This document shows, one piece after another, positions 27,125 to 34,938 of a stretch of 64,000 nt of DNA; positions within the stretch are counted from its first letter, which is position 1; each line of letters opens with the position of its first letter. A program made the translations under genes and the position numbers. Source of the DNA: Listeria booriae (GTDB taxonomy: Bacteria; Bacillota; Bacilli; Lactobacillales; Listeriaceae); contig NZ_JNFA01000023.1 in assembly GCF_000766865.1 (NCBI RefSeq), positions 62,001 to 126,000 on the forward strand, given 5' to 3'. The notes beneath the pieces are model-generated. The model searched no databases, had not been told where the DNA came from, and saw nothing but the letters and a program-made list of their open reading frames with translations.

Positions 27125-29737
27125 ATGGCAGATAAACCGCAGACAAGATCTCAGTACCGCAATAGCAAGGCAAATAATCAACCTGAGACTCAAAAATCAA
27201 CTGGAAAAGGACGCCGTATCACTGGAAATGTTTTTAAAGTGGTATTTTTCACAGCCCTTTTCGTAGCATTTGCTGGAATTGCTGGTGGCGCAACCATGTT
27301 TTATACTTACGCAAAAGAAGCGCCAAAGCTGACAGATGCCAAACTACGTGACCCTCTATCATCTAAGATTTTAGATAAAAACGGAGATGTTTACGCAGAA
27401 ATCGGTAAAGAACGCCGGGAATATATTGAGTATAAAGATATCCCAAAACAGCTAGAGAACGCCGTACTATCAACGGAAGACTCTCGTTTTTACGAACATG
27501 ATGGTATGGACCCAATTCGCCTAGTAAGTGCCGCAGCAGGTAACATTACAGGTGGTTTCGGTTCTCAAGGTGCGAGTACATTAACACAGCAAATCATTAA
27601 AATGTCTTATCTCGATTACACGAATAAAACGTTGAGCCGTAAAGCCCAAGAAGCTTGGATGGCCATTCAACTCGAAGAAAAATACAGCAAACAAGAACTA
27701 CTAGAAATTTACATTAATAAAGTCTATTTATCCGACGGCGTTCATGGTATGGAGACTGCCGCCGAGCATTATTATGGCAAGAAACTAAAAGACTTGAACC
27801 TAGCGCAAACCGCTTTAATCGCAGGTATGCCACAAAGTCCAAACCGTTTCAACCCATTCACACACCCAGATTTAGCAAAAAATCGTCGTGATATCGTTTT
27901 GAAATTAATGTATAACAACGATAAAATTTCAAAATCCGACATGGAAGCAGCGCAAGCACTCCCAATTACAGATGGACTTGTGGACGAAGCGACACGCAAA
28001 CAAAAAACGTATGCGTATGATACGTATGTGGACCAAGTAATCGACGAAATTGGCGACAAATACAATCCATTTACAGATGGCTTAACAATCTATACAGCAC
28101 TTGACCCCGACGCACAAAAATACACAGAAAAAATGCTGAATACAGATGATGTCATCAATTATCCAGACAAGAAATTCCAAGCTGGTGTTGTTGTAATGGA
28201 TACGACAACAGGACGCGTACAAGCACTTGGTGGTGGACGCGAAACAGCAGAATCCAAGAAAGTATCGCGTGGCTTAAACCGAGCAACCGATATTAAACGC
28301 CAACCTGGTTCAACGATGAAACCAATTTTAGGGTATGCGCCAGCGATTGAATATTTAGATTGGTCAACCGCTCATATTTTAGACGATGCGCCTTATCAGT
28401 ATTCTAGTGGACAAGAACTTCGCAACTATGACTCTGGTTATCTAGGCGAAATGTCCATGCGTCGCGCGCTTTATTTATCACGAAACATCCCAGCCGTTAA
28501 AGCTTCCAAAGAGGTCGGCTATGATCGTGCCCGTGATTTTGCGAATAACCTTGGTTTGAACTACAAAGAAGTATATGAATCAACTGTTATCGGAAGTGGT
28601 GAAGCCTCTCCTATCCAAATGGCCGGCGCGTACGGTGCATTCGGTAATGGTGGCGTGTATAACCAACCACATACCGTAACAAAAATCGTCCTTTCTGACG
28701 GCAAAACAGAAGTAAACATGGAACCAGAATCTGTCGTAGCGATGAAAGCTTCTACAGCCTATATGATTAGCGACATGTTAAAAGATGTCCTAACACAGGG
28801 AACTGGTACACGCGCTAACATCCCAGGTTGGAACATTGCTGCCAAAACTGGTACAACCAACTACGATGAAGCCGTACGTATCAAGAATGGCATTCCAAGT
28901 GACGGCACACCAGACTCATGGTTTGTCGGTTACTCCCCTCGTTATACCGTTTCTGTTTGGACTGGTTATGACGAGCCGAACAAAAATTATTTATCACCTA
29001 GCGAAACGCGCATTGCCGCTTACATGTTTAAAGCGATGATGGAACACCTCGTTGCAGGCGAGAAAAACCCTGACTTCAAGAAACCAAGCAACGTGAACGA
29101 AATTCCAGTTATCATCGGTTCTAACCCAATTACGCGTGCAGCAGCAGGAGCTAGTGGTTCGAATATTTCGTATGAACTTTTCCTAGACGGTACCGTGCCA
29201 ACAAGAACATCTCAAGCAGAGAAGAAAGAATCCGATACAGACAAGGATAAAGAAAAAGATACGCAAACAGACGCAGAGAAGAAAGCTGCTGAAGAAAAAG
29301 CGAAGAAAGAACAAGAAGCCGCAGACAAAGAAAAAGCGAAGAAAGATGCAGAAGATGCTGCCAAAAAAGCACAAGAAGATGCCGATAAAGCATCACTTCA
29401 AGCTCCAGGCGGACTAAACGCATCCTACAACGCAGCAACAAAAACTATCTCGGCAAGCTGGTCGTCCAATGGCGCAGGCGTCACCTATGATGTCAGCGTA
29501 AACGGACAGACGCAGAACTACGCCACAACATCGATTAGCGTCGGTGGCGGCTCACCAGGATCAACCGTCGTCATCACAGTCGTTCCAGTAAAAGATGGAA
29601 AACGTGGTTCACCAGCATCCACAACCGTAACGATTCCAGCAGAACAAACACAACCTAATAACGACCAACAAACAACACCACCAGCTGGCGATACGAGTGG
29701 ATCACAAAATAATACTAATCCAACAACAAACCCATAA
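27125..29737 (+). CDS. class A penicillin-binding protein 1
   Basis: The 870-residue bifunctional peptidoglycan synthase is anchored by one N-terminal membrane helix (about 37-62). The glycosyltransferase-51 domain has TEDSRFYEHDGMD and GASTLTQQIIK (about 110-160). The transpeptidase domain has SxxK in PGSTMKP (about 397), the SRN motif and KTGTT (about 577). A lysine/glutamate-rich linker (about 690-758), a fibronectin III-like domain (about 760-840) and a Q/N/T/P-rich tail follow. It polymerises and crosslinks cell wall glycan and is the likely GpsB client. It is ponA/pbpA by synteny. Confidence 0.95.
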   Translation: MADKPQTRSQYRNSKANNQPETQKSTGKGRRITGNVFKVVFFTALFVAFAGIAGGATMFYTYAKEAPKLTDAKLRDPLSSKILDKNGDVYAEIGKERREYIEYKDIPKQLENAVLSTEDSRFYEHDGMDPIRLVSAAAGNITGGFGSQGASTLTQQIIKMSYLDYTNKTLSRKAQEAWMAIQLEEKYSKQELLEIYINKVYLSDGVHGMETAAEHYYGKKLKDLNLAQTALIAGMPQSPNRFNPFTHPDLAKNRRDIVLKLMYNNDKISKSDMEAAQALPITDGLVDEATRKQKTYAYDTYVDQVIDEIGDKYNPFTDGLTIYTALDPDAQKYTEKMLNTDDVINYPDKKFQAGVVVMDTTTGRVQALGGGRETAESKKVSRGLNRATDIKRQPGSTMKPILGYAPAIEYLDWSTAHILDDAPYQYSSGQELRNYDSGYLGEMSMRRALYLSRNIPAVKASKEVGYDRARDFANNLGLNYKEVYESTVIGSGEASPIQMAGAYGAFGNGGVYNQPHTVTKIVLSDGKTEVNMEPESVVAMKASTAYMISDMLKDVLTQGTGTRANIPGWNIAAKTGTTNYDEAVRIKNGIPSDGTPDSWFVGYSPRYTVSVWTGYDEPNKNYLSPSETRIAAYMFKAMMEHLVAGEKNPDFKKPSNVNEIPVIIGSNPITRAAAGASGSNISYELFLDGTVPTRTSQAEKKESDTDKDKEKDTQTDAEKKAAEEKAKKEQEAADKEKAKKDAEDAAKKAQEDADKASLQAPGGLNASYNAATKTISASWSSNGAGVTYDVSVNGQTQNYATTSISVGGGSPGSTVVITVVPVKDGKRGSPASTTVTIPAEQTQPNNDQQTTPPAGDTSGSQNNTNPTTNP

Positions 29738-29742
29738 AAAAG

Positions 29743-29780
29743 AAGGACCGGCGTTCACGATTATGTGAGCGCTGGTCCTT
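29743..29780. terminator. bidirectional terminator, PBP/ypoC
   Basis: A 16-pair stem (29743-29758 with 29765-29780, two G-U pairs) closes on a six-base loop. TTTT follows on the plus strand and a T-rich stretch on the minus strand. It abuts the ypoC stop. Confidence 0.92.
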
Positions 29781-30275
29781 TTAATATGTCGTTTTTAGAA
29801 CGAGTTTTCGCTGTTCTTTTACGAGTTCATTTAATTGTTTAAATGCGGGGTAACCATCTGGGCGTTCCATCACAAATGCCAGCCGCTCTTCAAGATTCAT
29901 CGGAATAACTTCTAGCGTCTCCATATGCGCCTCTAGATTATCCAACTGTACAGGCCGTCTGTTGCTCCAAAACAACATCGAAAGGTAAATGCCTACCCCA
30001 TCTCGAATAATCGCCATATCGGGCGTCTCACGCAGTTTAAACGAGGCATCTAATTCTTGCGCGATGTTCTTCCATTGTTTCGCCATTCGTTGGCAAGCGC
30101 GCGCAGGGTCCGTATGCCACGGCATCTCTCCCCGACCTCGCGTATAGAAAAGCTGCTCCTGCCAAAACGGCAAGCCACTCACAAAAATCGAATCCTCATC
30201 TAGTTCATACGTCGCCACATGCGGCGATTTAAAAAATGGATGCTCCAATTCTTTTGCGTACTGAAAATCAGCCAT
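29781..30275 (-). CDS. YpoC-like protein
   Basis: A 164-residue protein of unknown function, assigned to the YpoC family by its position directly after nth, as in the dnaD-nth-ypoC-ponA-recU order of Bacillus, and by similar length. It has no membrane segment and several W/F-rich stretches (LPFWQEQLFYTRGRGEMPW). ATG 30275 overlaps the nth stop by eight bases. Confidence 0.75.
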   Translation of the reverse strand: MADFQYAKELEHPFFKSPHVATYELDEDSIFVSGLPFWQEQLFYTRGRGEMPWHTDPARACQRMAKQWKNIAQELDASFKLRETPDMAIIRDGVGIYLSMLFWSNRRPVQLDNLEAHMETLEVIPMNLEERLAFVMERPDGYPAFKQLNELVKEQRKLVLKTTY

Positions 30276-30927
30276 CAAACCCTCTCGCTTTCGCTTGTTT
30301 TTTACCTTCACGACAAAGGTATAATAATGGACAAGTGGAACATTCCGGCTTCTTCGCTTTGCAATGATAGCGCCCAAAGAAAATCAAATAATGATGGGCA
30401 TCGGACCACATATCTTCTGGCAATTTACGCATCAACGTATTTTCAACTTCCGTCACAGAATCTTTCCAACGACAAATTCCCAAACGCTTAGACACACGCT
30501 CCACGTGCGTATCAACGGCAATCGCTGGCACACCAAAGCCAACAGAAAGCACCACATTCGCCGTTTTGCGACCAACACCAGGGAGACTTTCTAATTCGGC
30601 ATGCGTTTGTGGCACCTCTCCGCCAAACTCATCTCGAATTTTGCGCGATAACGCTTGGATATTCTTCGCTTTATTCCGATACAAGCCGATGGAACGAATA
30701 TCGTTTTCTAGTTCTTCCAGTGGGACTTGGATGTAATCTTCCGGTTCATGGTATTTCTCAAAAAGAGACGCTGTCACGCGGTTAACCAAAACATCGGTAC
30801 ATTGCGCCGAAAGCACGACAGCTACTAATAATTCAAAAGTATTCTTATGCTCGAGTTCACAGTGGGCGGCAGGAAACATCTCTGCCATGGTCTCGATGCA
30901 CATCACGGTTTGTTTATTTGTTAGCAT
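30268..30927 (-). CDS. nth: endonuclease III
   Basis: The 219-residue DNA glycosylase/AP lyase removes oxidised pyrimidines. The helix-hairpin-helix LPGVGRKTANVVLS carries the catalytic Lys and DTHVERVSKR the catalytic Asp. The C-terminal CKAKKPECSTCPLLYLC is the C-x6-C-x2-C-x5-C ligand set for the [4Fe-4S] cluster. It lies four bases after dnaD and overlaps ypoC. Confidence 0.97.
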   Translation of the reverse strand: MLTNKQTVMCIETMAEMFPAAHCELEHKNTFELLVAVVLSAQCTDVLVNRVTASLFEKYHEPEDYIQVPLEELENDIRSIGLYRNKAKNIQALSRKIRDEFGGEVPQTHAELESLPGVGRKTANVVLSVGFGVPAIAVDTHVERVSKRLGICRWKDSVTEVENTLMRKLPEDMWSDAHHYLIFFGRYHCKAKKPECSTCPLLYLCREGKKQAKARGFDG

Positions 30928-30931
30928 TCCT

Positions 30932-31657
30932 TCACCCTTTTCTTTTATCTAGCCAATCATAAAGTGGAATCGAGTTCTCACTTTTCTTTACCCGAATTCC
31001 CATGGTTTTATCCGCATTTGGCGTTCCTACTTGCTCATGAAAAGCGGCGGACGCGGCGCGGGCTTGTTCCGCGGTCTTAATATTTTGGCGGTTCCAGTTG
31101 AGCAAAATCCGATCAATATACCGAAAACTTAACTTCTGCGAAATAACCGCTTCTTTTAATGCCTCTCGAATCAACTCCGGATTATTGCGATCTTGGTCAA
31201 TCCAAGCCGACAACATCTCTGCTTCCATCGGTGATAATGGCCGCCCAAATTCTTGTTCAAATTGCGAATACAAGCTGATTTGTACCTGTTGCTGCGACAC
31301 GACTTGTTGTTCTTCATGCATATTTTCAAAAAGAAGCATCAACTTCTCCCAAAGCGGTTCTAGCGTGTAGCTTTCTGCAAGTACTTGCGCCGTGCCCTCT
31401 TGTTGTTTAATCGCAATCAATCGTTTTGTCACAAGCGCCTGAATGACCCGAAAAGCTTGTTCGGTAGACAGTGTCATTCGCTTTGCAATGTCTTCCATCG
31501 ACGGAAAATAAATTTGCTTTTCCAAGAAGGATTGTAACTGCAAAACAACGACAAGCTCTTGTTCATCCATGCCAAGTTTCGCATAATTTTCGACCAATAC
31601 GTGCGGCAACGTGACATACCCTGCCTCTAACCATTTTTGCATTATTTTATTATCCAT
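30932..31657 (-). CDS. dnaD: DNA replication initiation protein DnaD
   Basis: The 241-residue primosomal protein has an N-terminal winged-helix oligomerisation domain (about 1-110) and a C-terminal DnaB/DnaD-like domain with FGRPLSPMEAEMLSAW and FRYIDRILLNW. It helps load the replicative helicase with DnaB and DnaI. ATG 31657 follows GAGGTG. Transcription probably starts at the extended -10 promoter 31678-31686. Confidence 0.94.
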   Translation of the reverse strand: MDNKIMQKWLEAGYVTLPHVLVENYAKLGMDEQELVVVLQLQSFLEKQIYFPSMEDIAKRMTLSTEQAFRVIQALVTKRLIAIKQQEGTAQVLAESYTLEPLWEKLMLLFENMHEEQQVVSQQQVQISLYSQFEQEFGRPLSPMEAEMLSAWIDQDRNNPELIREALKEAVISQKLSFRYIDRILLNWNRQNIKTAEQARAASAAFHEQVGTPNADKTMGIRVKKSENSIPLYDWLDKRKG

Positions 31658-31677
31658 CGCAAAACACCTCACTAAAA

Positions 31678-31686
31678 ATTATACCA
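31678..31686 (-). promoter_or_regulatory. extended -10 promoter of dnaD-nth-ypoC
   Basis: TGGTATAAT on the minus strand, a TGn element with consensus -10, about 20 bases before the dnaD start. The implied 5' leader is very short. No good -35 is seen. Confidence 0.65.
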
Positions 31687-31770
31687 CGAAAAACACCTCA
31701 ATCGTGCTGAAAAAACTTTTTTGGGAGGCTTTTTGTCATTTTAGCGAGGATTCATCTCTTTTGTCGTATC

Positions 31771-31808
31771 AAAAAAGAGAATTGGCATCAAGTGACACCG
31801 AATTCTCT
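31771..31808 (-). terminator. asnS terminator
   Basis: On the minus strand AGAGAATT ... AATTCTCT encloses GGTGTCA/TGATGCC and is followed by six T (31776-31771). It lies 10 bases after the asnS stop. Confidence 0.92.
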
Positions 31809-31817
31809 CTTTGTAAA

Positions 31818-33110
31818 TTATGGATATAAACGATTTAACAAACGTGGGAATGGGATGGTTTCACGAACGTGTTCTGTGCCGGAAATCCAAGCAACTGTAC
31901 GTTCTAAGCCAAGTCCAAAACCTGAGTGCGGAACAGAACCGTAACGGGCTAAATCTAAATACCAGCTATACGCTTCTAAGTCCAAATCAAATTCTTTCAT
32001 ACGCGCTTCTAAAATCGCTAGTTCATGAATACGCTCAGAACCACCAATGATTTCGCCGTAGCCTTCTGGCGCAATCAAGTCCGCACATAGCACGACTTCA
32101 CTGTTGTTCGGATCTTCTGGCATATAAAACGGTTTAATCGCTTTTGGATAGTGCGTAATAAATACTGGTTTCTCAAAATTATCCGCAATCGCCGTTTCGT
32201 GTGGCGCACCAAAATCGTCGCCCCATTCAATGTCATCAAATCCTAATTTCTTCAGCAACTCAATCGCTTCTGTATACGTAATACGCGGGAATGGCGCAAC
32301 CATCTTCTCTAAATGCGACACATCGCGACCTAAGCGATCCAATTCCAAACGACAGTTCTTAAGTACAGCCGCAACTAAGAATGCCACATAGTTCTCTTGT
32401 ACCTTCAAGCTATCTTCTAATTTATAAAATGCCATTTCTGGCTCAATCATCCAAAACTCAATTAAATGACGGCGCGTTTTTGATTTCTCCGCACGGAAAG
32501 TTGGCCCGAATGAGAAAACCTTGCCAAATGCCATCGCAGCAGCTTCCATGTAAAGCTGACCACTTTGCGACAAGAAAGCATCTTCTTCAAAATATTTCGT
32601 ATGGAATAATTCTGTTGTACCTTCCGGCGCACTTCCTGTCAAAATCGGTGGATCAATTTTCAAGAAACCTTCTTGGTTGAAAAACTCGTATGTCGCGCGA
32701 ATAATTTCATTTCTGATTTTCATAATCGCGTGTTGACGATTTGAGCGCAACCATAAGTGACGGTGATCCATCAAGAACTCAGTTCCGTGTTCTTTTGGCG
32801 TAATTGGGTAATCGACCGCTTCACTAATCACTTCAATACCAGTCACAGCCATTTCATAACCGAACGGTGAACGTGTATCCTCGTGAATGACACCTGTCAC
32901 GTATAAACTTGTTTCTTGCGACGTACTTTTTGCGATTTGGAAAATGTCTTCCCCGACGTCTGCTTTAACAACAACGCCTTGCATGAATCCAGTACCGTCA
33001 CGTAATTGTAAAAACGCGATTTTACCGCTAGAACGTTTATTGCTAAGCCAACCGCCGATTTTCACTTCTTTGTCTACATAATTTGCTGCTTGATTAATCG
33101 TAATTTGCAT
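31818..33110 (-). CDS. asnS: asparaginyl-tRNA synthetase
   Basis: The 430-residue class IIb synthetase has an N-terminal OB-fold anticodon-binding domain ([24 protein letters not shown]). The catalytic domain has motif 2 ([19 protein letters not shown]) and motif 3 ([12 protein letters not shown]). It charges tRNA-Asn directly. It lies 11 bases after aspB. The downstream terminator ends the ypmB-aspB-asnS transcript. Confidence 0.97.
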   Translation of the reverse strand: MQITINQAANYVDKEVKIGGWLSNKRSSGKIAFLQLRDGTGFMQGVVVKADVGEDIFQIAKSTSQETSLYVTGVIHEDTRSPFGYEMAVTGIEVISEAVDYPITPKEHGTEFLMDHRHLWLRSNRQHAIMKIRNEIIRATYEFFNQEGFLKIDPPILTGSAPEGTTELFHTKYFEEDAFLSQSGQLYMEAAAMAFGKVFSFGPTFRAEKSKTRRHLIEFWMIEPEMAFYKLEDSLKVQENYVAFLVAAVLKNCRLELDRLGRDVSHLEKMVAPFPRITYTEAIELLKKLGFDDIEWGDDFGAPHETAIADNFEKPVFITHYPKAIKPFYMPEDPNNSEVVLCADLIAPEGYGEIIGGSERIHELAILEARMKEFDLDLEAYSWYLDLARYGSVPHSGFGLGLERTVAWISGTEHVRETIPFPRLLNRLYP

Positions 33111-33121
33111 GTTTACACTCC

Positions 33122-34306
33122 CTAATTTTTCATAAAATCTTTCATTCGGTTCAGCGCTTGTTCAAATAATGCTGGATCTGTCGCATAGGAAATGCGGATA
33201 TAGTCTGGCATGCCGAACCCTGAGCCTGGAACAACTGCCACGAACGCATCGTTTAATAATTTGTCCGCCAAAACATCCGCACTCTCAAAACCTTTTAACC
33301 GCACTGCTTCTGAGACATCGATAAAGAAATAGAACGCACCGCTTGGTTTCTTCGGTTTAAAACCAGGAATCGATTCCAAAATCGGATAAAAGCGCTCCAT
33401 CCGCTCTTCAAAAGCTTTGTACATACTTTCTGGCACGGATTGATCGCCATTGTATGCTTCCACAGCCGCATATTGCGCATTCGCTGTTGGGTTACTCGTC
33501 AAATGATCGGCAAGTCGTCCCATCACCGCAATAATCGGTTCTGCCGCAGCCGCATAGCCAATACGCCATCCAGTCATCGCATACGCCTTTGAAACACCAT
33601 TAATGACAATCGTTAATTCATATAGCGCATCACTCAAGGACGCAATCGACACAAGATCGCTTTTGTCGCCGTAATACAGCTTCTCATAAATTTCATCTGA
33701 GATAATATAAATCCCATGTTTCTCCGCTACTTCACCAATCGCTAAGAGTTCCGCTTTTGAATACGTCATTCCCGTTGGATTATTTGGTGAATTAAGCACA
33801 ATGGCACGCGTTTTAGGCGTCACTGCTTGCTCAAAATTAGCCGCGGTTATTTTGAAATCCGCATCAAAACCAGTCTCAACAAAAATTGGCTCCCCGCCAG
33901 CAAGTTTAATTTGCTCTGGATACGTGACCCAGTATGGCACAGGCACAATGACTTCATCACCAGGATTCAAAATCGCCTGAAACGCGCAATAAAGCACATG
34001 TTTCGCACCTGTTCCCACAAAAATTTGACTCGGTTTATACGTCAAAAACTGATCTTGTTTTAACTTATCAATAATGGCTTGCTTTAGTTCTGGTATACCA
34101 GTTGTTGCCGTATATTTCGTATAGCCTTTATTCATTGAATCCACAGCAGCATCAATGATATTTTGTGGCGTATTAAAATCTGGTTCCCCAGCGCCTAAAG
34201 CAATCACATCAATTCCAGACTGTTTCATCTCTCTTGCTTTCGCTGTAATCGCAAGCGTTGGCGATGCAGCTATTTTTTGGACACGTTTTGATAGCGGTAG
34301 ATCCAT
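33122..34306 (-). CDS. aspB: aspartate aminotransferase (class I, AspB type)
   Basis: The 394-residue PLP enzyme has the lysine motif in [17 protein letters not shown] and substrate-binding [12 protein letters not shown], typical of the Bacillus-type aspartate aminotransferase. It interconverts aspartate/2-oxoglutarate and oxaloacetate/glutamate. It sits between ypmB and asnS, so aspartate-derived amino acid supply and Asn-tRNA charging are co-expressed. GGAGGGAAAG precedes the ATG. Confidence 0.93.
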   Translation of the reverse strand: MDLPLSKRVQKIAASPTLAITAKAREMKQSGIDVIALGAGEPDFNTPQNIIDAAVDSMNKGYTKYTATTGIPELKQAIIDKLKQDQFLTYKPSQIFVGTGAKHVLYCAFQAILNPGDEVIVPVPYWVTYPEQIKLAGGEPIFVETGFDADFKITAANFEQAVTPKTRAIVLNSPNNPTGMTYSKAELLAIGEVAEKHGIYIISDEIYEKLYYGDKSDLVSIASLSDALYELTIVINGVSKAYAMTGWRIGYAAAAEPIIAVMGRLADHLTSNPTANAQYAAVEAYNGDQSVPESMYKAFEERMERFYPILESIPGFKPKKPSGAFYFFIDVSEAVRLKGFESADVLADKLLNDAFVAVVPGSGFGMPDYIRISYATDPALFEQALNRMKDFMKN

Positions 34307-34333
34307 GGGCTTTCCCTCCTAATTTGTTAAAAC

Positions 34334-34840
34334 CTATAAATTCTCAATTGCACGATACCATTCGCCAGTCTCGAAATCCACATCATAATAATTCAGACTG
34401 CCCGAACTATCCAAATAGGAAATCTCCCAAATCGGTACCCCTTTATCCATACCAAGCGTCACATTTAACAACTTCGCAGGATTTTTCTCTTGTTTCACTT
34501 TGGCAATGGCTTCATTTTTGGTAATACCATCTGACGCATATTTGACAACAACCGTGTCTTTCTTGCTTTTTGGTACCCAAACGATGATGTTCTTGCCCTT
34601 GCTATTCTTTCCAGTGAGCACATAATACACACCGTTCGCGCCATTATACAAATAAAAATCGTCCTGCTGTTTCAAATCTACCTTGCCATCGATTCTCGCA
34701 AGCGCCGTTGCTTCATCCGCACGAACCGGCTTCTGCGCACTATAAAAGAAGGTAAAAATACCCGCAATTAACAAAAACAATACACCAATACTGAGCCAAA
34801 TCCACTTCCAGTAACTTCCTCGATTACGTTTTCGCAACAT
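34334..34840 (-). CDS. YpmB-like membrane-anchored protein (DUF5590)
   Basis: The protein of about 168 residues has a basic N-terminus (LRKRNRG), one membrane helix (about 14-33) and an extracytoplasmic domain with repeated PepSY-like sequences (KNEAIAKVKQEK; WEISYLDSSGSLNYYDVDFETG). This matches YpmB, encoded before aspB in Bacillus. Its function is unknown. ATG 34840 or ATG 34852 are both possible starts; neither has a strong ribosome site. Confidence 0.8.
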   Translation of the reverse strand: MLRKRNRGSYWKWIWLSIGVLFLLIAGIFTFFYSAQKPVRADEATALARIDGKVDLKQQDDFYLYNGANGVYYVLTGKNSKGKNIIVWVPKSKKDTVVVKYASDGITKNEAIAKVKQEKNPAKLLNVTLGMDKGVPIWEISYLDSSGSLNYYDVDFETGEWYRAIENL

Positions 34841-34896
34841 ATCTACTCTCATTTCTCTTAGCTTTTACGCTGTGTTCGCCATTGTGGCATAGACTT

Positions 34897-34925
34897 ATTA
34901 TAGCAATACAAGCCCCATATTTGAA
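34897..34925 (-). promoter_or_regulatory. promoter of ypmB-aspB-asnS
   Basis: TTCAAA (34925-34920), a 17-base spacer and consensus TATAAT (34902-34897) preceded by TGC (extended -10) on the minus strand, about 50 bases before ypmB. Confidence 0.75.
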
Positions 34926-34938
34926 GCGAAAATCATAT

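Noticed and set aside
33111-33121. T-box leader for asnS
   Set aside because: The gap to aspB is only 11 bases, and the ypmB leader of about 50 bases is too short for a T-box and has no TGG-containing T-box sequence.
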